Below are positions 11,640 through 23,472 of a DNA stretch of 64,000 nucleotides, one piece after another. The DNA comes from Anopheles merus. Its lineage: Eukaryota > Arthropoda > Insecta > Diptera > Culicidae. The notes under the pieces are model-generated. The model was not told the origin of the DNA and ran no database searches. It saw only the letters and a program-made list of their open reading frames with translations. The stretch's first letter is position 1. The number at the start of each line of letters is the position of its first letter. The DNA is taken from positions 59,936,906 to 60,000,905 of the forward strand of contig NC_054082.1 of NCBI RefSeq assembly GCF_017562075.2. Reading direction: 5' to 3'. A program made the translations under genes and the position numbers.

Positions 11640-12110
11640 AGCTTATGCCAAGGTGTATGTAATCAGAAAGCTTATTTTTACCGTTTCTGCTTCTGAATGA
11701 AGATTTTAAGAGTGTTTTGTGTATTCGTCAAACCTCAAGAAAGCTTGTTTGAAGAAAAGTTTTCACCCATGCTGTCAAAAAGTGATATTCAAATTTGGTT
11801 ATAAAAAACATGATATGAGACCACCTGGACTACATACACTTTGATTCTGGATTTCATCACCAGATCTCTTTAATGCACCTTGGGATAAATGTTAACACCA
11901 CCATGTTTTGCCATTTTTCGAGCAGGTATTCGAATCTTATTCTAGCTTTGAGGCTAAAATAATCTAGACTGAAAATTGTAAGCTAGTTTTGAGTGTGGTT
12001 TTGTATGGAGTGTTTACATGATTTCAGCCTCCAACTGTCAAACTCCATACAAAAAACTGACTAGCATCGTGAAGGGCCCCATTTTTAGACTGATCACATT
12101 CTAAATCGGC
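11640..12110 (+). repeat. Dispersed repeat related to 59440-59900 (inverted there)
   Basis: The phrases CAAGGTGTATG, CTGTCAAAAAGTGA, CATGTTTTGCC and TGGAGTGTTTACATGATTTC recur in opposite orientation at 59440-59900, and the last part also at 37590-37616 and 38807-38880. Its left end (GGCTTATCC.AAGG) resembles the inner TIR of the 259-bp MITE, so it may be a longer member of that family. No coding potential. Confidence 0.55.
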
Positions 12111-12114
12111 AAGC

Positions 12115-12354
12115 TATTGCCGATTCTCAAATGTTTAAAGATTACTATTAGTTTTTAAAGAAGGTATCTTCAATTTTTAACGATGCTTGGATGATATAAT
12201 TTAAGAAAAATAACAATTATACCTAAAAAGTTTTTAAAAGTTTAAAATGTAATAATTAAAGTGCAATAATAAAAAAATACCGCATTCTCCCGGCCTGCGG
12301 CACTCAATCATTTACTTAATTTGGTCCTTTGCCTCAAAAGTTTGCCGACCGCTG
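12115..12354 (-). mobile_element. Truncated end of hAT-1 family
   Basis: The segment matches the first 570 bases of the 20314 copy in inverse orientation, from the GCCGATTCTCAAATG word to the terminal TTTGCCGACCGCTG. The other terminus is missing. Confidence 0.7.
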
Positions 12355-12654
12355 CTTTAAGGCCATTTTTCCCTTCGCACCACCTACTTTTCTATCACTG
12401 TTCTTTGGAATAGCTACGAAGGCATTGTGGTACAGTGTTCAATTCGCACAAATTAACACTTTGACCGCCGGCCGGACATCGCAGTGCTGTGAGGGAACAA
12501 GTATCGATGACAAGAGATCGTCAATTTCTTGTGCGACTGTTAACGCTTTTTTGTTTCATTGCGATAAGTGGCGTTGCATATATCATTCTCGTTCTCTCTT
12601 TCCTCACTTATTCGTTCTAAAGAGAATCAAGAAGAGAAGAGAATCAAACCGATC

Positions 12655-12834
12655 AATATGACGCAGCACTTCAAGTGTTAGCAACATGCCCGTCGTGGGT
12701 TCAAGCCTCATATTGACAATCCCTGCATAGCAAGGACTGACTCTCCGGCACCGTGGTACTAAACAAGTTTCGAAAGCCTCCAAACACCGACATGACCGCG
12801 TAAGTCGTTAGGCCAATAATACGAAGAAGAAGAA
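12655..12834 (+). repeat. Degenerate tRNA-derived SINE
   Basis: A B-box-like GTGGGTTCAAGCC follows ATGCCCGTC, then GCAAGGACTGACTCTCCGG, ACAAGTTTCGAAAGCC and a GAAGAAGAAG tail. The same order is seen at 54195-54330 and 34700-34830. The 5' A-box half is poorly preserved. Confidence 0.6.
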
Positions 12835-14330
12835 ACGAACAATTAAACCAGGAAAGTAAGCTAGAAAGGCCAAACACTAAATAAATAATAAAACGGGTTT
12901 AAAGGGATCGAAAGGAAGGATGTTAAAGTTGGTCATCGGTAAGATGTATCAATAACATATATTTTGCCAAGTCCATTTATATGTAACATGTAAGTTGATT
13001 ATATGTAAGTTAATGCACATTATTTGTTAGTTCATTGATTCTTATACATGGAAATAGCTTCCGTTCATATGCTTCGTTGTATACATACTATTTCATGGGT
13101 TTTAATGCGTAATGAATTGATTGTATTGAAGTTCTTTCATTATAATTCGCATAATTTTTTCATTCTACCATTTTCATTTTTTCATGTTCAGATTATACAA
13201 CATTATTTCTATTAAATCTTTGAAACACTACTTATAAATTGTGTTATGTTGGAAACAATTTAATGATTGTTCAAGTATTTTTTGCAATATAAAAAGAACC
13301 TTGAAATTAATTTCTCTCTATCAGCCAAAGTATTTGTTTACTTTTTTCTATTGCCGCAATATGCTACGGTTTGGGGTTATTATTATGTTCGACGCTTGCT
13401 CATTGCTATTTGATAAGTTGGAAATAATTAGGAATGACCGGCCATACATAAACACGTATGCAGTGCACGTAGTTACCGGTTCACGTGTTAACATATGTAA
13501 ATAAAAGAAAATTCTAGAAATATTGTTACAAAATACACTCTTTCAGTTTTAACTGAAACGAAATCAATGGTTTAAATGGAATGAGAGCGAAATAGAAAAA
13601 TCCTTCATTCCTTGTTTTCTTGTTGTGTTGTGCTTATTGATGGAACGTAAACGAAAGTAAACCAAAAATGGAATGAAGCTAATTGAATGAGAAGAAAACT
13701 AAAAATAAGAAAAAATAAAACTGAACGAACGCTCGCCTCTGGCTTTTGCTAGCTATGCAGTTCTTCGATAAACAGCATTCGGAAGTTACGCACAACATTT
13801 TTTTTGAATAAATGGAGTGAATAAATGATTTACAGTGTTTACATTTACAAGTCTGAATCAATTGGAATTCCAAATTTGGTGGTGTTGAAAGATATTTATG
13901 TGGAGGTTGTGAAGAGCTGGCTGCAGTGGTTATTGGACAGTAGGAACCGAAGCATCGTGAAGTGTTTGTATTTTAGACATCTGGTACATCTGGTTTTAGG
14001 AATTTAAAATCGTGACAGTATTTTTCTGCGAAATATTTCTATGTTAGTCGGTCATAATCATTGATTCAGCAAGTGATATGTAAGTGTTTTTTTCGTTTAG
14101 GATATTGTATCATCGTTTCAATACCCATTGTAAGCATGCTAGAGCCATAATTCTTAGCTTTTATTATGGAGAACGTCAACATATCTGTGAAAAAGCGTAC
14201 AAGTTTAGTGTGTATTATATTACAAATGAATCATTCACACTTTTGATCGAGCGTATATAAGTAACTCCATTTTTTCGACCTCATTAGTGTGATTCTGTTT
14301 TTGAGATTATTGTAAAACACGAGAACTTTC
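12835..14330. other. AT-rich DNA, no gene recognised
   Basis: No frame here has similarity I recognise; the longest are under 90 codons. No repeat shared with the rest of the window was noticed. Confidence 0.5.
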
Positions 14331-14340
14331 TTTCCGTATA

Positions 14341-14723
14341 CAGGCGGTCCTCGAGATACACGGTTCATGGGGACCGAAAACGGCCGCAAAATACCGCGTA
14401 TCTCGAATTTCCGCGATTTCCATCTCCTCGTGATTTCTCGAATCTCGTGATTTCCAGCCAAAATATCACTAATATTCGTATAATTTTGCAAGTAGGGGGC
14501 GCTTTTAGTCACTTTATGAATTATTTGATATGAGTCTGATTGAATATAATAGTTAAAAACCTTTTGAAATAGTTCTTCACATTCGATCAAAACGAAAATT
14601 ATTTTGCAATTTACAATTGATGTGTCAAATCAGTACAATTTGCTGAAATAATTGTCAAATATAGAAAACCGTGTATCTCCGAATCCGCGTATAAGAGGTA
14701 CCGTGTATCTCGGGGACCACCTG
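14341..14723. mobile_element. 383-bp TA-flanked MITE (Tc1/pogo type)
   Basis: It begins CAGGCGGTCCTCGAGATAC and ends in a near-perfect reverse complement (GTATCTCGGGGACCACCTG), with TA at 14339-14340 and 14724-14725. The TIR is about 25 bases with four or so mismatches. A related end, CAGGCGAACCTCGAGATAC, stands alone at 14794, so a second broken copy follows. Confidence 0.85.
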
Positions 14724-15349
14724 TACCGTCTAAACATAGTCCATCGACACACTTATCCACACAACCAAAAATGTAAGCAACACCTCTAATACAGGCGAAC
14801 CTCGAGATACGACTTACTCGGTTTTGATTTTGATAATTTACAGTGGTCTATAGTTGATGACCTTTACATATAAAGAGGCAAATAAGGACAATTGACTCAA
14901 ATTCTGTTTAAAAACAAAACAAAACGAAACAAAAACATTACATACACATTTATGCAGATTTCTTAACTACCCTTACTTGAATATTTATGTATGGTAATCA
15001 ATATTTGTGTTAAAAAAATCATTACAGGGTTTTCCAAGTCACTTTCAAATGTGCATATAATTATTCACCGCATCCCAAATGGTTTTCAACAGCTTTCAAA
15101 GGGTGTATTTGCTTCAACATGAAATTTCAGTTTCAACACATGATTTTCTACACATAACAAAGAACTGTCAAACAAAATCCGGGTTGAGTCCAGAGAGGTG
15201 TTGAAAATCATGCTGAAGAAGTTATAAATGTTGGGATGGAAATCAAATGTCCGATCTTTGTGGAATAACATTTTTTACGCGATGAATAACAATGTATACA
15301 GTCGAAAGGGACATGGAAAACACTGTTTTGATTCAAAAACGAAAAATCG

Positions 15350-16265
15350 TTTATGTCATAAATCATAAGCTCATCGTATTAAAACACGATGCGCAATCTC
15401 AGATTGCGCATATATTCGTTTTATCAAAATATATGTCAATTCGCGTAGCCAACCCTGAGCTATAAACGTCATTTCCAAACAATTTCAGATTGCGCCAAGA
15501 TTGCGCATAAATTTTCAGGATTATAGTGTCGATTATCTGATTCAAACGGAAATGTGTAAATCAAAATCGCGCTACACGAACTAAAACGAAATCGGTATTA
15601 TACAAGCTTGTTAGAGACTTCTTTCGTTGACTCGAGACATTGCTACCAAATTGATCTGAAATGGATTTGTTTGTCATAACAATCTGCAACGCGTAACGCA
15701 GGAAGTATCGTACCAATTTATAATAATTTCTACGTGTGGCATATTATTGTTCTTTAAATGTGTTTGGCAATGTCATGCAAAGTAGCGCTTGTGGTATGAT
15801 TTTCTAATTTCTGTGTATTTTGTTATTCCCACCCTTTTGTAATGAATAATTACAAAAAACCCCTTTTGAATGTAATTACATGCAATTCGTGTGGTTTAAA
15901 TATATGTATTTAGTAGTTAAACCGTAAAACAAAACGTTTTCCGTAGCTTTAACCTGACGGAAAGCTGTTTGACAAAAAACGGTCTCCGTTTGAGTCAGGT
16001 AATGCAAATGACCTTCGTTCAGTTGTATATATCAAACCAGAGACAAATCGAGTGCTCTAACACGGATCATAATAGAAAATGAGCATTTTTGATACTTTTT
16101 CTCAAGCTGTTGAGTCACATAATCGGCACTTATATGTACGAGATATATATATTTTTTTGACGGATAAATATATCAAACCGAGCCGTTTGACAGATAAATA
16201 TATGCGCAATCTGAAATTGCGCATCGTTTATTGATACGGTCATATAATAAGTATAAACCAAGGAC
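15350..16265. repeat. Inverted-repeat element with GCGCAATCTGAGATTGCGC-type palindromes near its ends
   Basis: Around 15385 and 16205 the palindrome GCGCAATCT(C/G)A(G/A)ATTGCGC occurs in inverse orientation with matching flanks (AAACACGATGCGCA / AAACGATGCGCA reversed, and ATATATTC / ATATATTTATC). A third, broken palindrome is at 15488. This suggests a TIR element of roughly 0.9 kb. Boundaries and target duplication were not resolved. Confidence 0.45.
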
Positions 16266-17093
16266 CGTAAAGATATCAGGTTAAGTTATAAGCCCGTTTT
16301 GACAGCTAGGTGGAAGAAGAATCGACGAAGAAAACTGACAGTTAGTTTTCCGCGTTTGGCGAACGCTTCAAGTTCTCGAAGGAAAATTTCCATTTAAAAT
16401 CACGGACTGTGTTCTAATAAACTAAAATATTCACCCAAATTGATTTCCACCAAATATTGACCATGCAAAACGTAAACAATCCATCAATACATATACAAGC
16501 GGAAAACCATCTGTCAAAATCGGAGCCCAGGGAGGGGGGGGGTCGCCAAAAGCGCTATAACTACACCTCATTATACATTCCACTTTGATCAAAATGCTAG
16601 AAATAAACCGGTACAATTTGCTGCTTGAAAACCGAAGAAGCTAAACGTGCTTTCTTTGTGAAGTGTGAAGTGGGATTAGCTACTTTTACGCTAGCAAAAA
16701 TGCATTTTAAAAATATATAATTTTGATTTAAGCTATTGCATTGACTCGGCTTTTACCGTTAAGGCTGGAAATAGACGAACCGAGATCGTCGCGGTTCCGC
16801 GAAAATCGCGTATGACTTGAGCTGTCAATTGTGTTATAAAATCTGATAGATAGACGAGATAATCGCGGTTCGCAGAATGTGCCAAGATGATGTTTTTTAC
16901 CGTTAAGTTGGCAACCGGATACCCGGGTTTTTTTTTCAACTTCGAACTGCTATAACTTTTGATTCATTGCTTTTATTGACCTGAAATTTTCCGTAGCCGC
17001 CATACTTTTAATTCATGATTTTTTGGTGCATAAGTTGTAATTTTAAACAGCCTGTAAGTATTTTATTTTATTTTTTTTTAGCTTTACCACGTA

Positions 17094-17396
17094 AGTTGGC
17101 AACCAGCATACCCGGGTATTCCATACATTATGTAAGGAGAATGACGTTTCTCTTCTTCCTTTTTTCGTATTGTGCTTATTTTTGAGTCAAATTTAAGCTA
17201 TTCAAAATTTCAATTTGACCGTTATATTTATAATAAAATGAAAAAACTTAACGAATAAATTAAATAGAAGAGAATATATGGTTGGCATTACTTGCTTAGA
17301 GCGTTAAAATATAGAAAGCATTGTTTCCCTAAAAAAATCGTTATTTTTTTGCATCAATACGTGTGGAATACCCGGGTATGGCGGTTGCAAGAAAAA
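17094..17396. mobile_element. About 300-bp MITE with TACCCGGGTA in its inverted repeats
   Basis: GCAACCAGCATACCCGGGTA begins the left end (17097) and the reverse complement, TACCCGGGTATGGCGGTTGC, ends it (17389). A third, same-orientation end with GGCAACCGGATACCCGGG stands at 16907. The interior is AT-rich without coding. Confidence 0.65.
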
Positions 17397-17718
17397 ATCA
17401 AAAAACCCTTGAAACTTTAAATTGAAGTAATATTTCCAATAAGTAGAACATAAAAAATATGTAAAATATTTTTAATTGAGTTAAATATTTGAAAAAATAT
17501 TTTTTTTATCAAATCTATGTTTGCGGCCATCTAAATCATAATTGCATTGCACCGCTAGAATTTTTTTTATTTGCGGTTGCAAATAGCAGTTGAAAATATT
17601 CTTTTTTAAAATAATGCACTCTGGTTGGTCGCGTGGATGACAAAACTATAATAAAAATGTTGCTTGGGAATTTTTCAAGGCATGTAACGCTTTTCCTGTG
17701 TAACGTAGAGGGCTGAGC

Positions 17719-18045
17719 CCAAGGTGGAATATAGAGGAGGTGTATTCTTAGCGTTTGGCATGTTGCCATTTTGAGATTCAGTTTGACAACAGCCGTCGAT
17801 ATTTGTATACAGACAGCAGCCGCAATATCACGTTGAAAATGCCGATTTATAAAGTGTAGATGCAAAATACAAGTTTATAGAGCTATACAAATATTTGTTA
17901 AACGAAAACAATTCATTTATCATACCCGTATACCAGCAACATTCGTCGCATTTGACAACTGCCGTCGATCCTGGTTTTGTGCTTTTTTCTAAAGCCTTGA
18001 TGGCCAAATGCTCTGTATGACGACACCTCCTTTCTACCCACTTTG
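17719..18045. mobile_element. About 326-bp hAT-type MITE, CAAAGTGGGTA family
   Basis: Ends CCAAGGTGGAATATAGAGGA and, reversed, CAAAGTGGGTAGAAAGGAGG show the same TIR family as the MITE at 11201. The flanks GGCTGAGC (17711-17718) and GACTGAGC (18046-18053) are a 7/8 target duplication. Confidence 0.7.
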
Positions 18046-18059
18046 GACTGAGCCTTACT

Positions 18060-19030
18060 TTTACCCCCCAAAGCACCCCCCCCCCCCGAACCCCAAGAAC
18101 AGCAGTATAAACCTATTACATTCCGATCGCTGGAGCACCCGTTGTGCAAGATGAACTGTTATAGAATAAAGCACTCTTCTTGGCGCGACATTGAACTGAA
18201 CAGACGTAGCCACTGACGTCTGCATATAAATATTACGATGTATAAATATACTCTTCCGAATTGTTTTAAATCTTATTAAAACGGCCAATTAATATTATTA
18301 ATATAACGGCTACCGCTACCAGTAAAAAGCTTGGTCGTTACAATATATTACCAAAAACATACAGCAGGAACAGCAGCGTCGACGAATCCTGACACCGTCC
18401 AGCAGCACGGCGGTCTATAAACAACCGCTATCACGGCCGAATGCAAGCATTTGCAGCCAACCAAACATTTGTAGCGACAATCCCAGCAGCAACAATAATG
18501 CGTACGATACACAACAGCCGTCGCTCATAACCCGTACAAACTCGATGGCATCGGCCGCTACGATTTTTACCGCTACGATAGCAGACGGAAAGCGAAACAC
18601 AAAAAAATGTTATACGACTAGGGAGCGCAAGTCAGGAATCGAAGTTATTAGATATTAGGAAGGAAGTTATTTTATAGATCGCCAAAGCACATGAAGTGAA
18701 ACCGGTAAGAAGGTTGGCAGATAACCGGTTCATGGGGTGGGGTGTTGCGACGATCGTAAACAAACAGAGCAGAACTGTCACCGCAGCTGACAGCCAAACA
18801 ATCAGGACTTGCGATCGCGAGAGATTCCTTAATCTCACCTACAGAGGGCACTGTAACGGGTTCGGGTACAGGGACGGCGAATGACCTTAGGATTAGGAAT
18901 CGGGTTCCTCGCCATCGCGATTGGGACAGTAGCATCACGACAGCGAGCGAGATTAGTAAAAACTTTTTAAAGGTGTTCAAAAACTCCGACACAATAAAGT
19001 TTCCACCCAAAGCTCGGTGATTCAACATTT
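18060..19030. other. No gene recognised; C-rich run and unclassified sequence
   Basis: An interrupted C run lies at 18066-18087. The stretch 18600-19020 borders the Gypsy gag fragment and could be part of the same or another LTR element, but I recognise no motif in it. Confidence 0.35.
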
Positions 19031-19034
19031 TTTG

Positions 19035-19510
19035 ACTCTAAGAGAAACAAATTTCTATATCGTTACAGAATTCATCGAAATTGCACGACTGAGCGGAAGA
19101 CTTAAGTGCGATGATGTAATCTACCACAGATTGTTCTGCTGTCTGCTTGTTCTTTCCAAACTGGTGCCTTTCAGCCACGATATTGACAGTGGGCTTGAAA
19201 TGATCCGTTAGCAGTTTCACCAATTTCACAAACGACTTTTTCCTTGCATCCTCTGGCGCGCATAGCCTCAAAACTACAGAATACAAAGATGCTCCCGCCT
19301 TCGTTACAAAGATGGGCAACTTTTTATCCTCGGGGACATCGTTCGTCAGAAGAAAAAATCTCCACTCGATCCACGTACTCTTTAAAATTGTCACCCATAA
19401 CGTAGGGTTCAATCACTCCAATTGTAGCGCTCATCTTTTCGATTTTAATAACTGGTTAATTATCCTCGTCGCCAAAATGTTCTGTCGCAGAGGAGCTCTG
19501 TTGCATCGTG
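19035..19510 (-). pseudogene. Gypsy-type gag fragment
   Basis: The strand encodes MSATIGVIEPYVMGDNFKEY, then after a frame change FFLLTNDVPEDKKLPIF, KSFVKLVKLLTDHFKP and ERHQFGKN, in the order of the Retrotrans_gag domain (capsid-like) of Gypsy elements. It stops at 19038. Just upstream, TTTTGGCGACGAGGATAA on the sense strand resembles the primer-site region that follows a Gypsy 5' LTR, and AATAAA at about 19533 could be the LTR poly(A) signal. No protease, RT or integrase follows, so it is a deletion remnant. Confidence 0.7.
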
Positions 19511-19888
19511 TACGGTTGGACTGAGACTGCTTTATTTCTCTTACATTATATCGCAATTGTTCTTAAAACTATCCTTACACTACAAAAACTCACACGAGAC
19601 GAAGCAAAGCTGCACGGACAATTGGAAAAAATCCAGTCAAAATCAACTGGTAATCGTGAATAGGAACCAAACATTAAAAAGATGAAATGATTATTCCTCT
19701 GTTTTGACTAGTAGTAGTATACAAGTTTTTATTAATGTGAAAATGCTTGTACAGTGTACAATGGATACTCTTGTGGATTAAAGTTTAGGATTGCAGTTGT
19801 TGAAAAAAATGAAAAACCCCGAGCAAAATTTTAGAATAAAGAATAATCCTAACTATTACCCTGTTTTGAAATATGTAGAGACTGATGA

Positions 19889-20107
19889 TTTTTTTTATGA
19901 TTTAAGCCGGTCTCATGGTACAGTCGTCAACTCGTACGACTTAATAACATGCCCGTCATGGGTTCAAGCCCCAAATAGACCGTGCCGCCATACGTAGGAC
20001 TGACTATCCTGCTATGGGGGGAAATCAATAAGTCACTGAAAGCCAACCCCACAAGTGCGTTGGTAGGCCTTGACCGGCATCGGTTGTTGAGTCAAAGAAG
20101 AAGAAGA
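19889..20107 (+). repeat. tRNA-derived SINE with target duplication
   Basis: GCCGGTCTCATGGTACAGTC (A-box region) and CATGGGTTCAAGCCCC (B box) give a tRNA-like Pol III promoter; the tail is AAAGAAGAAGAAG. The 12-bp repeats AGAGACTGATGA at 19877-19888 and 20108-20119 flank it, as expected for LINE-driven retroposition. It is the same family as the minus-strand copy at 47063-47265. Confidence 0.8.
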
Positions 20108-20313
20108 AGAGACTGATGAAAATATTGACAAGTTTTGCTTTATTTTATTTTATTTTTTATGTGACAAGTGACGATCGCTCATATACACGACTGCATGGTA
20201 ACAGATACACAGACAGCACGGTTATGATAACCGTACGCAAAACCTTAGCCCGATTGAGATAAATGTTTGCCACCGTTTCGGGGTTTCGTCTGTGGACTGC
20301 TGATCGTCTAACG

Positions 20314-22023
20314 CGGCGGTCGGTAAACTTTTGAGGCAAAGGGCCAACTTTAATAAATGATCGAGTGCCGCGGGTCAGGTGAATGCGGAGTTTTTATTAT
20401 TGCGCTTAAATTATTACATTCATATCTATTAGAAACATTTTGGGTATTATTGTTGTTTTTCTGTAATTATATCATTCAAGCATTGACGTATTTAACGGTA
20501 AGCCAACTAAGCAATTGCGGGGGGCCCCGTAAAAGAGGGGCCCCGGAATCTGTAGTCCATAACAGTCCATAACAGTTGATAGAATATAGCACTGTATTAG
20601 CAAGGAGGCCTAAGGAGGCCCTGTTAGTGATGGACATTGGGCCCCGCGCTAGACGAACCCTAAGCACCCCCCCCCCCCCCCCCCCCCCGGCAGCAACAAA
20701 ATTTAAGTTGAAATGTTACATAATCAAAGACGGATGCCGAGTACCCCCCGGTAATGAAGTACAAAGGGGCCTCAACAATTCTTACTGCTCAGGGCCCCAG
20801 ACACTGTAAACCCGCTATTGCATCCAAGTATTAATTTAAAACTAATTCTAATTTTTAATCATTTGAGAGTCGGCAATAGGTAGATAAAAATGTGATCAGT
20901 AAAAAAATAACAAAATCGGATCAATATCGCTTCTTGAACACCCCATCTTCCCACGCCGCAAAAAATATTGAATATATTCCGGGGATGATACATAGATTCA
21001 GTAATTATAAAAATGCTTTATGGACAAGTCAGATGTCATGCCATGTCAGATCAATTGATAAGTTATGTTGCCCATGAGACAACAGACAACCTCTATCAGT
21101 CACCTTATCTTGACACATCTGTCAGTCGAACTCTAAACATGATGACCAAAAGGTGAACCAACCAACGTAGAAGCGTGCGCGATCAACGAATGACACCCCG
21201 TAGCGTCTTAAATGGACTGCGTACAGAAGTATGTCGACAGAAGAACATGTCTGCGTATTGATCACCAACATCTTGGCTCTATTAGGCAACCATCAAAACA
21301 TCGCAGGAGAGCCCAGGTTCATTTTTGAGGTTCCAAAAAAGCTAAAAATGAAGACAGATGCACAAGTGGCTACATTACTGAGTTATCTTGGCATGGGAGA
21401 TCGATGCCACCCGCCAAACAGTGAAATAGTATGGGAAAATTAACACACATATCAGGAGGCAGAAATCGCGTCCACTGACTTCGCAATGGCAAACAATGAC
21501 GCCAAAACTCAATACGTTCATATTAGGTGAGTTTCGGTAGAATTTTGACATGATATCCTAGTCCGTAAAGTGGTACAACATCCGTCACATGTGTTCCATT
21601 GAATTTTGCGGATCCGGAATAATGGCGAAAATTCCGGATAACTGATGAAAGGCATCTCCCAAAGTCTTAGATTTATTTGACCAAGGAAGCTTAAATAATT
21701 ACCTTTCAAATTATGTACATGTTAAGAAATTATATCTAACTAGTTTTGGTTTACAGCTAGCCAAAAAAAGGCATTTTTTTCTTGTAAACGTTACGGGGAT
21801 ATTGATCACGAGTTGAACATACCGAACGATCCGTCATTCCATAGTACTTTCATCAAAGTTGAAAGAGTACGATAGTATAAAATGTTATTCTTAAAGATAT
21901 TCAGTAATTTGTATACGAGTAGTTTCTTCACATCTTTCAAAATCAGTCAACACCTTTCGCGGGTCGGATTGAATGTTGCAGCGGGCCGCATTTGGCCCGC
22001 GGGCCGGACTTTGCCGACCGCTG
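20314..22023 (+). mobile_element. hAT-1 non-autonomous element, 1710 bp, perfect 8-bp target duplication
   Basis: It begins CGGCGGTCGGTAAACTTTTG and ends GGACTTTGCCGACCGCTG. GTCTAACG at 20306-20313 and 22024-22031 is a perfect 8-bp duplication, the hAT hallmark. Interior words (CGCGTAGCGTCTT-like block 21180-21400) match the copy at 37624 in reverse. No transposase frame was recognised. A G/C-rich insertion-like block (20510-20800, GGGGCCCC words and a 20-base C run) and 21430-21770 are absent from the other copy. Confidence 0.88.
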
Positions 22024-22228
22024 GTCTAACGAGCTGAGCCTCATGCGCGTTGTGCTAGTAGAGCCCGTACAGTTTTCAGACGATCTTCTGGTGCGTCGCA
22101 ATCAGTGGCTGGTTTACTGTGTCGGAGGCCCTAAGCGATAAGAATAGATGAGGCCCTTCGTATATGATTACCGGGGAATACCAAGCATCTTGGATAAGTA
22201 ACATTTCTTTTTTTTTGTTCCTTGCTAA

Positions 22229-22370
22229 TACAGTGCCTACCACAACTATATGGACAGTCGTTTTACGCGATGTGCGGAAAATCCGTAAAAAAATAAAATG
22301 TGCGGTATTACGAAAAAACCAATCTATGGTCGTAACATAACTATTAAGACATTTCGAAAAACAGTTTTTG
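22229..22370 (+). repeat. Truncated end of a TACAGTGCCTACCAC repeat
   Basis: CAGTGCCTACCACAACTATA begins here and the same word with one change begins at 30444, followed in both by TATGGTCGTA.CATAA and AAGACA(C/T)TTCGAAAA. Both lie in + orientation; the partner end was not found. Likely a Tc1-type family. Confidence 0.5.
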
Positions 22371-22375
22371 TTCGA

Positions 22376-22690
22376 GGGTTCAAACGAGGAAGTAACCTTA
22401 CGCAATTCATAAACCATAGATAAATGTCGCATTCAGTATAAATAAAAACTTATTATCAAAAAAGTCATAGTTACAGATAGCTGACCTATATACGCTCAGC
22501 AGCTAAATAGCATGTAAGAGATGAAAACCTAAATAAAGTAAGCGCATTCGAACACAAACCTCAGAATCGCTCGTTTCTTAATGGTCGGAGGCACTCTCCG
22601 GTCGACGAAGGAAAAATATACCCGACTCGGAGTAAAGCACCGGCGTTGGGCGCTGCGACGGAGCAACACATCCGCGAACAGCATTATTGG
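22376..22690 (+). repeat. LTR-like repeat, inverted relative to 28910-29165
   Basis: GAGGAAGTAACCTTACGCAA, CATAGATAAATGTCGCATT, AGCGCATTCGAACACAAACC and CACCGGCGTTGGGCGCTG occur here in + orientation and in - orientation at 28910-29165. AGTATAAATAAAA and CTAAATAAAGTAAG could be a promoter and poly(A) signal. It adjoins BEL/Pao RT, so it is probably that family's LTR. Here it faces the opposite way to the RT. Confidence 0.55.
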
Positions 22691-23115
22691 TTGGTTCGTA
22701 TAAAAAAATTAGGATTATCATGAATTGTCATGATTTCGTTTACTGTTTTGGCAGCATCTTCAATACTGGTGAAACTATCCAGCTAATCATCCACGTAATG
22801 ATTATCGGGAATTGTCTTCGCCGCCTTTGGGTTTTGTTTTTCGAATTTTAGAGCGTTTTGATTTTTTACAAATTGTGCGCATGCTGGGAAGTAACATGTT
22901 GCTCCAAATGGTATTACCTGTATAACGTAAACCTGAGGATCTTTGTTAGGAGATTATCAGTACAAAAAACGTTGGGCACGCTGATTTTCTTGCTTAACCA
23001 ACACCTGATGGAACATTTCCTTTATATCACCAAAGCAAGCAATTTCGTGTTCGCGGAATCTGATGACTACACCAAATAAAGAGGTGGTAGCATCAGGACC
23101 GGATAGGAGGAATGA
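22690..23115 (-). pseudogene. BEL/Pao reverse transcriptase remnant (second element)
   Basis: The strand encodes DATTSLFGVVIRFREHEIAC, FGDIKEMFHQVLVKQENQRA, then YVIQVIPFGAT and NHYVDD at 22786-22797, directly followed by a TAG where Leu or Tyr is usual. Another stop precedes the SPNKDPQVY stretch. This is a BEL/Pao RT remnant distinct in sequence from the element at 1-4864. Confidence 0.8.
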
Positions 23116-23472
23116 GTTCAGTGACCTTCATTCATTTTTTGCGGCTGCATACTAGACGAGGCTAAGGTGGAAACTTGTTCTTGTTTACTATAGCAAAGTG
23201 AGTGTTGTTACGCCTGGTAACAATTTGGTGAGTAGCTGGGTAGACTTTTCTAGAACTAGTTTATTTTGACTTTATTGCACAGTTTAAACATTAGTCTGTT
23301 CTTTCTGCTTTATTTTTTGCTACTGACAATTTTCGATGGCGCTGCGGTCCTCGATCAGCTGATCTGCTTGACCCTATTTGACCCTACTTAACGGCTTGAG
23401 CCGAACTTAGCTAGTTTGCCCTGAGCTCGGCCAGCTAGTTGTCTCATATTATCGGATATCGTTTTGTCCTTA

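Noticed and set aside
19905..20000. Possible tRNA gene (A and B box)
   Set aside because: No cloverleaf can be drawn; the tail, target duplication and further copies show a SINE.
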